Shown one piece after another: positions 47,166-58,383 of a stretch of 64,000 nt of DNA. Position numbers and translations under genes: made by a program. Location: contig CAUYUJ010019928.1 in the NCBI GenBank assembly GCA_963575745.1, positions 81,001 through 145,000 on the forward strand. Direction: 5' to 3'. Source of the stretch: Prorocentrum cordatum (lineage: Eukaryota; Sar; Dinophyceae; Prorocentrales; Prorocentraceae). Below the pieces are notes generated by a model. That model was not told where the DNA came from and ran no database searches. It saw only the letters and a list, made by a program, of their open reading frames with translations. Positions within the stretch are counted from its first letter, which is position 1. Every line of letters starts with the position of its first letter.

Positions 47166-48040
47166 TCGACACCCCTCACGCAGATCCGCGGGGTCAGGGT
47201 CCAAAAACACATGGGATTTGCCACATTTCTGAAATTCGTGCCACCCCTCACGCAGATCCGCGGGGTCAGGGTCCAAAAACACATGGGATTTGCCACATTT
47301 CTGAAATTCGGTGCCACCCCTCACGCAGATCCGCGGGGTCAGGGTCCAAAAACACAGGGGATTTGCCACATTTCTGAAATTCGGTGCCACCCCTCACGCA
47401 GATCCGCGGGGTCAGGGTCCAAAAACACAGGGATTTGCCACATTTCTGAAATTCGGAGCCACCCCTCACGCAGATCCGCGGGGTCAGGGTCCAAAAACAC
47501 ATGGGATTTGCCACATTTCTGAAATTCGGTGCCACCCCTCACGCAGATCCGCGGGGTCAGGGTCAAAAAACACAGGGGATTTGCCACATTTCTGAAATTC
47601 GGTGCCACCCCTCACGCAGATCCGCGGGGTCAGGGTCCAAAAACACAGGGGATTTGCCACATTTCTGAAATTCGGTGCCACCCCTCACGCAGATCCGCGG
47701 GGTCAGGGTCCAAAAACACATGGGATTTGCCACATTTCTGAAATTCGGTGCCACCCCTCACGCAGATCCGCGGGGTCAGGGTCCAAAAACACAGGGGATT
47801 TGCCACATTTCTGAAATTCGGTGCCACCCCTCACGCAGATCCGCGGGGTCAGGGTCCAAAAACACAGGGGATTTGCCACATTTCTGAAATTCGGTGCCAC
47901 CCCTCACGCAGATCCGCGGGGTCAGGGTCCAAAAACACAGGGGATTTGCCACATTTCTGAAATTCGGTGCCACCCCTCACGCAGATCCGCGGGGTCAGGG
48001 TCCAAAAACACAGGGGATTTGCCACATTTCTGAAATTCGA
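47166..48040. repeat. 73-base minisatellite, 12 tandem units
   Basis: Each unit carries 'ctcacgcagatccgcggggt' then 'caaaaacaca' and 'gccacatttctgaaattcg'. Spacing is 72-73 bases and units differ by only one to three bases. Because 73 is not a multiple of three, each frame is open for at most about 65-70 codons in the array, producing a ladder of overlapping frames on both strands. There are no unique spacers, so this is not a CRISPR array. Confidence 0.95.
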
Positions 48041-48044
48041 ACTC

Positions 48045-48170
48045 ATCACGCACATCCATCGCAAGGCGTGGTAACCCAAACTGCGAGAACTCCCTCGGCC
48101 CTTTCATCGCAAGGTGTGGTAACCAAGCCCTTAAACCATACACGTCTTACCAATCGCCAGGTGTGGTTAC
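48045..48170. repeat. Three short 'atcgcaaggtgtggtaac' repeats
   Basis: Near-identical copies at about 48057, 48106 and 48153, directly after the 73-base array. Confidence 0.7.
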
Positions 48171-48379
48171 CCCTCTTGTGATCAGTTGGTTTTGCTGATT
48201 GCGACTCGGCTTCGCATGAAGTTTCGATGCTGCTTCACGACAGCGCCAAGGCCTCATGACTTAGCTCTTCCATGGCCCATTCTCCGAGAGAGGGGGCCGG
48301 CGGCAGGGGGCGAAGCCCTTACGGATAGGAACTTTCAAATCTTATTTCATGGCAGTAACTATGCCATGATTGTGACTTA

Positions 48380-48515
48380 CGTATGTATGTATGTCAATAT
48401 AACTTCATACGTGTATTTACATTTATGTACATGTATGTTTGCATGCATGCATGCATGTATGTATGCTTGTATGAATACGTGTATGTGTATACATATACAC
48501 ACATACATATACATT
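48380..48515. repeat. (ATGT/ATGC)n microsatellite
   Basis: tatgtatgtatg, catgcatgcatg and tatacatatacac runs. Confidence 0.85.
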
Positions 48516-48539
48516 GAACCACGCGCGCCAAATTTCTAG

Positions 48540-49340
48540 TCGCAGATGAGCCACGGGTGCCGCTGTAAACCCCGCTGTGGCCACAACGGCGATTTCCAGC
48601 GCTTTCGGGCGGCCATGCCATCGACGCAAAGGAACGCGAAGTCAGAACGCGGGGCGCCACGTTCCCGCGTATCTCCCGCGTATCTCACAATCTCGCTGCC
48701 GCCTTTGTTTTGGTTTATCGAACTGCGCTGTTTTCTCCACTTTCACTTCCTCTCTGCCCCATCGTGACACTCAATGATTTTTGCACACCTGCTCGGTCTC
48801 CCCATGCCCGATCATGCAGACATCCGCCGGCTCCTGATGTTGGGGTTGGCTCGGGGCCTCGTTGCGCGCGCGTGGTAGCGTTTTTTTTTTTTTTTGTTGT
48901 TTTTTTTCCTTTTCCTTGTGCTCCAAGCTTCTCGTTTTCAGCGGTCGTTCAGCTGTCGTGTATTAGCAGAGGGCGCGCGCAAATGTCCTGGTCATCAGTG
49001 CCCTTCTCCGCAAACACTTGTTGTCGTTTCCGCCCACAGGAAAGGGATAGCTACTTTGTGCTGGACGCCTTACCTCATGCTGGCCGTGGAATCAAAAGTT
49101 TCGGGCTCACGGGGGATGCTCAATGGTTTGCCTGGCAAGTCTCATGTATGGGGCTGCCTGGAGCTCTGACGGGTCCTCTGACGGGACCTTCTTGGCGCTC
49201 TGGCGAAGCCTTTCAGGAGGTGCGGGAGGGGCACGAAACCTGAGACATTGTATAGTGTAGCCGCCCGCTCGCTTGGGCGGGTCCGCCCTGCACGAATATG
49301 GTGTATGGTGTAGAGATGTAGCGAAAAAGAGTATGGTGTA
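48540..49340. other. No recognised gene
   Basis: Low-copy sequence with a short T-run near 48881-48895. Small frames only. Confidence 0.4.
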
Positions 49341-49343
49341 GAG

Positions 49344-49362
49344 ATGTCGTGCTCTCTCTCTC

Positions 49363-49393
<31 letters not shown>

Positions 49394-49395
49394 TT
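49344..49395. repeat. (CT)n microsatellite
   Basis: Alternating ct over about 50 bases. Confidence 0.9.
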
Positions 49396-49639
49396 CTGGC
49401 GGGGGGGTCCCTGGCGCTCTGGCGGGGTTTGCCCAGGAGGGGAGGGGGGAGCACGAAACTGGAGGACAATTATGGTATAGCCACACCCCGTGTGCTCTGA
49501 CGGGGCTACCTCGGGTGCGGTGGGAGGCGCAAAACAAAGCAGGGACTGTATATGGTCAAGCAACACCCCCCTCGCTCTGCCAGGGCCGCCCTTGAGGGGT
49601 AAGAGAAACAAAACAAATAGTGAAGATGATAAGGTATAG

Positions 49640-50275
49640 CGATGCCCCGCTCGCTCTGGCGGGGCCTGTCTAGCGCTCTGGCGGGGCCTCTCGGAGCTCT
49701 CTTGGGGCCTGTTGGGGGCCTCTTGGGCTGTGTATTGGCCGTGTTGGGCCCATCTGGGGCCACGTTGGGGGCCATCTGGGCCGTCTTGGAGCACCTTGGG
49801 GCCTCCCGCTCCCGCTCTGTGGCCCAACTTGGGCCTGTCCTGGGGCTCTCTTGGGCCGTCTGGGGCTCCTCCTGGGCAATTGTCGGGCTCCCTGGGGCCG
49901 TCTTGGGGCTCTGTTGGGGGCCTCTTCGCCGGGCTTGGGGCGGTCTTGGGGGCGTCGCTGGCCGTCGTGGAGCGTCGGGAGGTCGAGAACGCGAGAAAGC
50001 GAAAAACATATAAAAACACATGACAATCACGGACTTGGGCCTCTTCGGGCTCTCGCGGGACGCCTCTCGGAGCTCTCTTGAGGCCCTCTGGGAGGCCTCC
50101 AGGGCTGTGTATTAGCGGTCTGGAGCCCATCCTGGGCCACGTTGGGGCTGCCTGGGCTGTCTTGGAGGGGCTTGTCGAAGTCCCCCGGGGGCTTCTGGGA
50201 GCCTCTTGGAGCTCTCTGGGGTAGTCTGGGGGCTCCGCGGCCCCTCTGGGGTGCTCTAGGAGCGGTCTCGGAGGC
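49640..50275 (+). repeat. Degenerate 'cttggggcc' repeat block
   Basis: Units of 10-12 bases ('ctcttggggcc', 'gtcttgggccg') form the inverted counterpart of the block at 44 kb. A 484-codon minus frame passes through it and is repeat-driven. Confidence 0.75.
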
Positions 50276-50362
50276 CCCAGTCCCCCCATGCTCGCTCTGG
50301 GTGGGGGCACCGAGCGGAGACGGGCCTCGTGCGGAGGCGCATGAGAGCAGCGCGCGCGCGAG

Positions 50363-50612
50363 GTGTGTGTGTGTGTGGTGTGTGTGTGTGTGTGTAGTGT
50401 GTGTGTGTGTGTTTTGCGTGTGTGTGTGTGTTGGTGTGAGTGTGTGTGTGTTTGTGTGTGTGTGTTGTGTGTGTGTGCTGTGTGTGTGTGTGTGGTTGTG
50501 TGTGTGTGTGGTGTGCGCGCGCGCGCAGCCGCGTTGATATCGTGTGTGGTGTGTGTGTGTTGTGTGAGTGTGGTGTGTGTGTGTGTGTGTGTGAATGTGT
50601 TATATATATGTG
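50363..50612. repeat. (GT)n microsatellite
   Basis: gtgtgt runs with short interruptions and a GCGCGC insert near 50515. Confidence 0.9.
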
Positions 50613-50792
50613 TATATGGTCGATCCCCCCCCAGCGACCCTCCAGAGCGCCCACGGCACGAATCCACAGAATCGCTTCGTTGAAGCCCTTCGTTTTTTCA
50701 CAACTCAACTTTGGCGTGCCATCCAGGCTGACAAACTCATCCGCTCGGCCCATCCGTCACGGGCACCGTGCGCGCAAGCATATCGGTTTCGG

Positions 50793-51064
50793 CCGAGGCC
50801 ACGAAACACTGTGCATCACAGGTTTTTCTCGTTTTTCTGGTCTGGGAACCAACGAAACACTGTGTATCACATGTTTTTCTGGTTTTTTCTGGCTTCTGGA
50901 GCTGAATTGCTCGCCGCGGCCTCGCCCCACCGCCCACCCCCTCCTGTTTGTCGGCACCTGAAAACCAGAAAAACCAGAAAAACCTGTGATACACAGTGTT
51001 TCGTTGGTTCCCAGACCAGAAAAACCAGAAAAACCTGTGATGCACAATGTTTCGTGGCCTCCGA
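50793..51064. repeat. Long hairpin: ~100-base arms, ~65-base loop
   Basis: The arm 50793-50898 and its complement 50962-51064 match closely. Each arm is itself a tandem duplication of a ~55-60-base segment with 'gaaacactgtg' and 'gtttttct'. The loop is GC-rich. It lies immediately downstream of the transposase relic and could be a non-autonomous inverted-repeat element. Confidence 0.85.
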
Positions 51065-51109
51065 GCAAGAGAACATTGTGTACTCTTCGGGGACTACAGC
51101 GCTCGCCGC

Positions 51110-51880
51110 TCACTGGCAGTGCTCCTTGAGAAAGGCCTCCTCCAGCATCTTCCCGGTTGCCAGCCACAAATCATCGCCCCTGTGCCAGTACAACCACTGG
51201 TAGGAGCGGATCTTGTTGGTCAGCGCCTTGGTGTTCACTGTCTTCTTATTCCCTAAGTATTTCCGCAGCTCGCCCCAGATGCGGTCGATGATCTGGGTGC
51301 CAGCTTTAACCCAAACGCGCTTGGTCTTGTTGGGCTTGCTGTCATCTGGAACATCGTGGTGGGTGATCTTGGTGAACTTAGGCTTGATCCACATCCACTT
51401 ACCCTTGACCATGACGCGCCTCTTGGCGTGGACAACCCAATCATGCTTGACCCCTTCGAGCTTCAACTTATAACTCCTGGCCCCGTCCGTGTGCAGTATG
51501 ATGTTGCGCTTGTGGACCCACTTGTAGGCCAGAGGCTTCCAATCGCGCTTGCGGATCGGGCCTGGGCCTGGCGCCCGCCTCTTTGTCTTCGCCGGGTCCA
51601 GCTTGAACAAGACGAGGGATTTCTTGTCGCCGCGCTGAACCATGCCGCCCCATTGCTCCCAGATGACAGGCTTGTCAGTCGCAGCGTCTGTGCTGGGGTC
51701 TTCTCCTTTGGCGATGTCCACTTCGCCGCATTTTTGCTCCCCCGGACTGTTTTTTTTTTGTCTTTTTCCAGCGGCGGCGGTTCCGACAGGTTTGCCGATC
51801 ATTTGTTTTCTATTGCCTGGAATATAATAGGAATCCTTTTGTAATGCCCTACCAACGGATTCCTTTGATGTTGCTTCCAA
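51110..51880 (-). pseudogene. IS1595/ISXO2-like transposase, N-terminally truncated
   Basis: A continuous 256-codon minus-strand frame. From about residue 50 it reads as the catalytic core: CGEVDIAKGE may hold the first Asp. Then come WEQWGGMVQRG, GPGPIRKRDWKPLA, HTDGARSY (second Asp), HDWVVHAKRRV and KAGTQIIDRIWGELRKYL (the helix carrying the third acidic residue and basic partners). The tail SYQWLYWHRGDD follows. The first ~50 codons derive from the repeat at 51.80-52.05 kb, so the ATG is probably not authentic and the usual zinc ribbon is absent. It differs from the 4.4-5.5 kb relic in sequence and in its second-Asp motif, so two lineages are present. Confidence 0.75.
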
Positions 51881-52055
51881 AAGGAATCCTATTGGACGGC
51901 GTTCAACAGGAATCCTTTTTTTATATGTTTACAAAAGGATTCCCATTGCCTGGGATACAATAGGAATCCTTTTGTAATGCCCCACAGAAGAATTTTAAGC
52001 TGTCTCCAGAAGGAATCCTATTGGTTGGCTTTCAACAATTGGAATCATTTGTGTG
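51800..52055. repeat. Tandem/inverted 'aggaatccttttg' repeats
   Basis: 'aataggaatccttttgtaat' at about 51825 and 51970, with the complement 'tttacaaaaggattcc' at about 51928. Tandem period is about 142 bases. Lying at the 5' side of the transposase frame, these may be terminal or subterminal repeats of that element. Confidence 0.7.
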
Positions 52056-52517
52056 GAGGCATATAGAATGAAACCCTTTCTCTAACCTTTCCGAACGCCA
52101 GGAAAAGAGAAAGGTAGATCACACGAGCGGCCCTTACAATTTATCTATATATTTAATCTTATTTTACTTTATTTTATCTATCTATTATTATTGTTATTCT
52201 AATTATACTAAACATGTAATATGCGGTGGATCGACCAGGCGTCAAGACTTGTGGTGCGTTCCGGGAGTGCGTGACTGCACGGCCTACCTCCGGGTGCAGC
52301 CCGATCGTAGGAAGGCACTCTGTGCTGGACGGCTTCACGAACTGCTGCCTCCGAGGGGTCCGATCTCCGATCCGAGCTCGGCCCCCCCCCGGGGCCCGAA
52401 TACGTGTCCATCGCTACCGTCTGCCGAGCCCGCAAGGATATCGACACCCCGGAGCAGTGGCCATGGATACCACCCCCGCCTCGCGGAGGGGGCGGGCCGC
52501 CTCTCGTTCGTTCGTGA

Positions 52518-52650
52518 GGAGGAGGAGGAGGAAGAGGAGGAGGAGGAGGAGGAGGAGGAGGAGGAGGAGGAGGAGGAGGAGGAGGAGGAGGAGGAGGGAG
52601 GAGGAGGGAGGAGGAGGAGGAGACGAAGGAGGAGGAGGGCGGAGGGGGAA
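52518..52650 (+). repeat. (GGA)n tract
   Basis: aggaggagg run, with purine on the + strand. Confidence 0.9.
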
Positions 52651-52799
52651 GGCCTCTCCAGCCTTCTGGGGAGCTCTCTGAGCCTCTTCCGACGGCCACT
52701 CGGGACGACCCGGCCCCCCCCCGAAGGCTTCCGGCGAGGCGCGGCAGCGGCAGCGCACCCCGAGGCTGGAGAACCGCCGAGAGCCCACGAAAACGCCCG

Positions 52800-53012
52800 A
52801 CCCTCGATCCTCGGTCCTCCGAGCTCCAGCCTCGACCCTCGACCCTCCAACCTCTGGCCTCGAGCCTCGATCCTCGGTCCTCCGAGCTCCAGCCTCGACC
52901 CTCGACCCTCGATCCTCCAACCTCTGGCCTCGAGCCTCGAACCTCGGTCCTCCAGCCTCGAGCCTCGAGCCTCGATCCTCCAGCCTCTGGCCTCGAGCCT
53001 CGAGCCCTCCAC
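52800..53012. repeat. ~64-70-base tandem repeat, three units
   Basis: 'ctcgatcctcggtcctccga' starts units one and two, and a variant starts unit three. Each runs into 'caacctctggcctcgagcct' or a close variant. Confidence 0.8.
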
Positions 53013-53373
53013 CGCCGCGCCTCCGCGGCGCCCCCGCTGCCCTCGCCAGCCGCGGCCGCGGAGGGTGCGGGGGCTGCGTGGCGGTGCGCGCCAGGGTCCG
53101 CCGCGCCGGTGGGGGAGCAGAGCCACGACACGGACATTAAACTTACGGCGAACAACGCACGTCAGGTGCGTGTCGTGCCGACTTCGGCGTTGGCTTCTGA
53201 CGCCGCGGGGATCGTTCCACCTCGAACGATCGGCCGTTTCCGGAGCGTCCAAATCGTTCCACACCGAACGATTCTGGGCCGCCCGCGGCGTTCAACGTTG
53301 AGCGCCGCTGGCGGGGTCGCCGCCGGTCGACAGGAACCTACCGTGCATGGAAGAAACAAAAAACGCCATTAGC

Positions 53374-53525
53374 ATAAACTTTTGGCGCTCCGCGCGGGTT
53401 TCTTGGATCTGCGCTGGACCCCCCTCCCTGGCGCGCTCCGCGCGCCAGGGGCGGCGCCGGAGGCGCCGCTGGGGGCCCAGCGCGGATCCAAGAAACCCGC
53501 GCGGAGCGCTAAAAGTTTATGTTTA
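53374..53525. repeat. GC-rich hairpin element, copy 1
   Basis: The arm 'gcgctccgcgcgggtttctt' is mirrored by 'aagaaacccgcgcggagcgc'. The loop holds further palindromes ('gcgcgctccgcgcgc', 'ggcgccggaggcgcc'). The ends share 'aaactttt' and 'aaaagttta'. Confidence 0.85.
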
Positions 53526-53907
53526 TGGCGTTTTTTTTTCCGGATGCAGTCGACCCGTATCGTAAGGATGCACGATAAGGATGTCAGGACCTTGGAAGGC
53601 CATTTCGAAGCTTTTTTCCAGCGGGGCTCGGCTAACGAAAGTGGCAAAGGCTGGACGGAGGAGGCAAGGATGCAAGGGTACCCTTGGGAACATTGCCCAC
53701 CCTTACTATGCGGGTTGACTGTAGCCGATCCCTATTCCCACTGGCGCGGTCTGAGCCCCACCGACCGATGCACCCCCCCCAGATGGGAATATGGCCCGTT
53801 CTGTTCGGGCCTCGAGGGGCCGGTCCCCGACGGGTGTGTGTGAAAAAGTGGGGCCGAGATACCGTGGCCTGGTGGGGATGGGGATCGGTTCAACGACCCT
53901 GATTCGG

Positions 53908-54010
53908 AGATCCGCGCGGATTTCTCGGATCGGCGCGGCGCCGCCAGGGGGGCCCAGCGCCGATCCGACAAATCCGCATGGGCCTCCCAAAGTTTATGTT
54001 GGTGTCGTGG
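53908..54010. repeat. GC-rich hairpin element, copy 2
   Basis: 'cgcgcggatttctcggatcg' is mirrored by 'cgatccgacaaatccgc', followed by 'aaagtttatgtt' as in copy 1. It is a diverged relative about 0.5 kb away. Confidence 0.7.
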
Positions 54011-54295
54011 TTTGTTCCCCGAGCTGGCCCCGAGGGCCCCAGACAGCGCGGCCGACGAATTCTGGGACCGGGGGTTGCCGGCCGACCGTCGCCCAGACCT
54101 GGACGCCAAAGATGTTATGCGGAAGGTCCTGGAGGCCCCGCGCGGTAGCTTGAGACCCAACTTACGTCGGATCCACGTCGGATTTCAGTCGGGTTACGTC
54201 GGACTCACGTCGGACTTGCGAATTCTAGGGTCGGGGATCGTCGGGTGACCGCCGCCCTGATTTGTCGCCCAGCATCCAATACTTTGGGCGGTTTC

Positions 54296-54425
54296 GCAAG
54301 TAGGGCGGAAATTTCCGCCCTAGCTGTCAAGCTCCTTTGATGCCGATATCCGTCCTACTTTGCCGTCACTGTTTCCGCCATACTTTTGCGGAGCGATCCG
54401 CCCTACTTTTTCTCTGAGGCGGGAA
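54296..54425. repeat. Cluster of 'ggcggaaatttccgcc' palindromes
   Basis: A perfect palindrome gggcggaaatttccgccc at about 54304, with diverged forms ('gcgggaatttccaccc', 'gatccgcccta') nearby. Role unknown. Confidence 0.7.
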
Positions 54426-54550
54426 TTTCCACCCTACGTGTTCGCATCGCGCGGGGTGCATTTCCAGCACATTTAAAACATTGAGAAATCCACAAAATGC
54501 TGCGGAGCCGAAGTCAGGGATGGGTATCGACAAAAACGGGCACACTGCCC

Positions 54551-54594
54551 AACAATAACAACAATATCAACAGCAACACCACCACAACCACCAA

Positions 54595-54629
<35 letters not shown>

Positions 54630-54778
54630 ACAACAACAGCAGCAGCAACAGCAACAACACCACCACCACCACCAACAGGAGCAGCAGTAGCAACAACAGC
54701 AACAGCACCACCACCAACACCAACACCAACACCAACACCAACACCAGCACCAACACCACCAACAACAACAATCATTTT
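54551..54778 (+). repeat. (CAA/CAG/CAC)n tract
   Basis: Trinucleotide runs giving poly-Asn/Thr or poly-Leu/Val frames. Confidence 0.9.
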
Positions 54779-55147
54779 GGGACTGTTCGCTCTTATCTGC
54801 TCGCGTGTCATTCAGTATGCATATCCCAAACCCTGGATACCCGCCCTCTTCGTCTTCGATCCTACCCCCTTTTGGGGGTATATTCATTCCCTGTCACGAA
54901 GGGCAGCAACGGGGCCACGAAGGGCACCGAGCGAAGGCGACCGCGGAACCAGTACGGGCAGCGAGGGGCATCGAAGGCGGGCGAAGGGCAGCGAGCGGCG
55001 ACTGCAGTCCCTAACGGGCTGGTCGGGCGGGCAGGCCCAGACGGGCGGGTCGAGCGGGCGGGTCGTTGAAGCGTAAATTCTGCTTGAACCGCCAGGCAAT
55101 ATGTAGCGGGAGCGCGATTCCTGAGTGTCGAGGAGCGGCATCTGAAT

Positions 55148-55342
55148 AAATTGTGAAGAAGTATCAGGCGGGAGCTGCGATTCGGTGGTAAGTTGCGAGA
55201 AGTCCCAAGCGAGAACGCGATTCTTCAATCCATTGTGAGGAAGTATTAAGCGGGAGCCGCGATCCAGTGGTAAATTGCATCGAAGTCCCAAGCGAGAGCG
55301 CGATTCTTCAACACATTGTGAGGAAGTATCAGGCGGGAACCG

Positions 55343-55388
<46 letters not shown>

Positions 55389-55390
55389 AA
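55148..55390. repeat. ~83-base tandem repeat plus (GTT)n
   Basis: 'attgtgaggaagtat(c/t)a' occurs at about 55149, 55232 and 55315, each followed by 'gcgggagc' or a variant. The array ends in a gttgttgtt run (55343-55387). Confidence 0.8.
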
Positions 55391-55537
55391 ACCGGGGGCC
55401 AACAACACAATTTGACCCTCAAGACTTTCCCTGATAAAAAAACAGGGTGCGAGCCCCGGGAAGGGCACTTCAATCGGAAAAAACAATGTGCACCGGACGG
55501 GGGGGGATCAACAATAATCAGTCTTCAGAAATGACAG

Positions 55538-55651
55538 TTCAACAACAACAGCAACACCACCATCACCACCACCACCACCACCACCACCACCACCACCACC
55601 ACCACCACCACCACCACCACCACCACCACCACCACCACCACCACCACCACC

Positions 55652-55689
<38 letters not shown>

Positions 55690-55690
55690 C
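55538..55690 (+). repeat. (CAC)n then (CAA)n tract
   Basis: About 90 bases of caccac followed by about 35 of aacaac. Confidence 0.95.
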
Positions 55691-55942
55691 GTTGTCCACC
55701 CGCGGCGGCGGTACTGACAGCAATCCTTGCCCAGAACGGACAAGAACGGCTGTCAATCTTCGTCCCCGTTCTTTCCGTACCCGTGTCGATCGTACCGACT
55801 AGCAGTTTTCGGTCGTGCTCGACGGCCCTCGGGCATTCTCACCAGCCTCGGGGCGCTCCTCAGCGGCTGCGCGCCTTGTCGAGAGCGTTCTGGGGGTGCC
55901 CAAGTCGCCCCGAACGGCCGCCGGAGGCTCGAGCTTGGGCCT

Positions 55943-56213
55943 CTCCTCCTCCTCCCTCCTCCTCCTCCTCCTCCTCCTCCTCCTCCTCCTCCTCCTCCTC
56001 CTCCCTGGCGACATGATTACTGCAGTCCCGGCGTGTTCCCTCGGTTTTTCGGCCCCTGGGGCCCGCCATCGGGCCCTTGGACAATCAGAAACGAACCTGG
56101 GACGAAAAAGGGAGGAGGAGAAGGAGGAGGAGGAGGAGGAGGAGGAGGAGGAGGAGGAGGAGGAGGAAAAGGAAAAGGAGGAGGAGGAGGAGGAAGAAAT
56201 CGAGGGCCCCGGA
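55943..56213. repeat. (CTC)n and (GGA)n tracts facing each other
   Basis: A pyrimidine run at 55943-56005 is followed about 100 bases later by a purine run at 56108-56213. This gives a foldback-capable pair. Confidence 0.85.
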
Positions 56214-56407
56214 CGCAGAAATCGAGGGAAAGCTCCGCACCCAGATCAAACACAAAAACATGCCGTCGGAGACCTGGGGCCGCGGCGCGGGCGCAGTCTC
56301 GCTTGACCGGTGGGCCACCGATCCCTGGGCAGTGGGCCGCTGCTCCTGGGCGCGGGGGCGGAGTGTACGTCTTCTTTCGGCGTGGCCCAGGTCAGGTCAG
56401 GCCAGGC

Positions 56408-56573
56408 TTAAGTCGGGCCGGTCCTCCTACAGGGAGATTTGGGCGAAAAACAAAAAACAGTTACAAAATACCCCCCCAATTGTCAAAAATACGGAAAGAT
56501 CGTCCCCATACTACTTTTTATTACAACTATTCACTATTTTGAATTTTCCTGTAGAGGGACAGGCCCGACTTAA
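56408..56573. mobile_element. MITE-like element, copy E (best ends)
   Basis: It begins ttaagtcgggcc and ends ggcccgacttaa, so the outer 12 bases are perfectly complementary and include TTAA at both tips. The interior is AT-rich without an ORF. Confidence 0.8.
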
Positions 56574-57520
56574 CCAGGGGGCTCGTGGCGCGTCGGCAGG
56601 CGCCACAAAATGAGTGACTTCACGCGAGCGGCGACACGAACCGGGTGTTGCCCAAGGTGCCACGGCGGCCCTGCGCGGCGGCTTGCGCGGGCCGCCAGAA
56701 TGGCACGCCGCTTGGAGAGGAGGGCGCTCACGCGCAACCTTCTGCGGGACGCTGACGCGCGCATGCCCGCGCAGCCGACCCCGTCTTCTTCCGTCGCCCA
56801 CGCCGCACGCGGGGCCGAACCGCACGCGAAGGGCGAGCGGGGCGCACGGCGAGCGAGGACGCGAGGCGAGGCGACCGCTTCTGGCCGACCCGACCTTAGG
56901 CCCAGGGAGGCGCGTGTGCCGCTCTTGGGCCCAGCATCGCCCCGGCCAGGATCGCCCAGACTTTTTGGTCTGCGGGTCGGGAGCGGGCCCCTTCTGGTCA
57001 AGAGCTAAACGGGACGCGGGTAGCCCTAATTGGGGAGACAGGGCGCGGGCGGGCGGGGCCTCAGGCGGCCGGAGGGCTCAGAAAACAGGCGGTGCCGAAG
57101 ATCTTGCACAGGACAAGGTACGCCATGGACTGGAGCAGGGGGCGCGGTCCCACAGGATCGCCCAGACAGGCGGCGACGCGACGGCTTGCCGCACCACGGG
57201 GGCCCCGAGGGCCGGGCCTCGTCCTCGGGCCCCCCCCCGCTCCCCGCCCCGAGCGGCCGCGGACGGCCGCGGGGCTCCAGCGAGGGCCCCACCCAGAGGC
57301 CGGCGAGGCCGTCCCCCGACATCCGCGGATACCCAAAGTCGGGCTGCTGCAACAAGGAACGATGAAGAAGGAACGATCAAGAGGGAACGATCAAAAAGGG
57401 CTGCTGCAATAGGGAACGACCAGGAAGGAACGGAACCCCCTCTTGGCCGCAAAAGGCGCCTGCGGGCACGAGGGGGGCTGGAGCAACAGCCACGCAGGGA
57501 CCCAAGGAACATCGAGCCCC
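56574..57520. other. GC-rich region without a recognised gene
   Basis: All six frames show long open stretches with Arg/Pro/Ala-rich composition, a product of GC bias. No domain is evident. Short words such as 'gggaacgat' repeat near 57360-57410. Confidence 0.4.
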
Positions 57521-57522
57521 TG

Positions 57523-57715
57523 TGCGGAGGAGGAGGAGGAGGAGGAGGAGGAGGAGGAGGAGGAGGAGGAGGGGGAGGAGGAGGAGGAGGAGGAGGAGGG
57601 GAGGAGGAGGAGGAGGGGAGGAGGAGGAGGAGGAAGGAGGAGGAGGAGGAGGAGGAGACGGGGGAGAAGGAGGAGGGAGGAGGAGGAGGAGGAGGAGGAA
57701 GAGGAGAAGGAGCTT
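57523..57715 (+). repeat. (GGA)n tract
   Basis: A purine tract with a few interruptions. Confidence 0.9.
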
Positions 57716-57830
57716 CTCATTTCGGCGTCTTGACTGCAATTTTTTTCGATCCGCGGCCCCAGAAGCCACCCCCCCAAGGCGCCCGAGAACGGCCGCGGCA
57801 GGTCCGAGGTCAAAGACAACCCGCCAGGGT

Positions 57831-58048
57831 TGGAGGAGGAGGAGGAGGAGGAGGAGGAGGAGGAGGAGGAGGAGAAGAAGGATGAAGAGGGGGAGGAGGA
57901 GGTGGAGGAGGAGGAGGACGAAGAGGAGGATGAGGAGGGAGAAGGAGGGAGGAGGAGGGAGGAGGAGGAGAAGGAGGACAAGGAAGAGGAGGAGGAGGAG
58001 GAGGAGGAGGAGGAGGAGGACGAGGAGGAGGAGGAGGACGAGGAGTGC
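57831..58048 (+). repeat. (GGA)n tract
   Basis: A second purine tract separated by about 115 unique bases from the previous one. Both belong to a wider purine bias on the + strand from 57.5 to 59.9 kb. Confidence 0.9.
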
Positions 58049-58049
58049 C

Positions 58050-58383
58050 ATCCCGCGTTCCACTACTCGGAAAGTAGCTACTGGCAAATGGACTGGATCA
58101 GCCCCACAGGATTTTTGCGACACATGACACAAAGGCAGACGTATGTTTTTTTCGGACGCTTGCGAGTAGGCACTTTGCGAGTAGTGGAACGCGCTCGGCG
58201 ATCAAGAAGGAGGAGAAGGAGGAGAACCAGTGCAAACCCAAGACGCAACGATGTTGCAGTCAACCCTCCCTTCAAGTTCCCTCTTCATATGTCCCTACAA
58301 AGAACTATTTTCACATTCGGAAGTGTCCCGTTGGAAGACATTCGTCTGAGAATCCTCAATTGTGCCGCATTACCATTTCCAGG
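58050..58383 (+). other. Low-copy segment with a short open frame
   Basis: The poly-Glu frame continues here as HPAFHYSESSYWQ and FKFPLHMSLQRTIF, which is less biased than the tract. No family is recognised, and the upstream poly-Glu start makes it doubtful. Confidence 0.3.

Noticed and set aside
47166-48040. CRISPR-like array
   Set aside because: Adjacent 73-base units are near-identical with no unique spacers, and there are no cas genes. It is an ordinary minisatellite.
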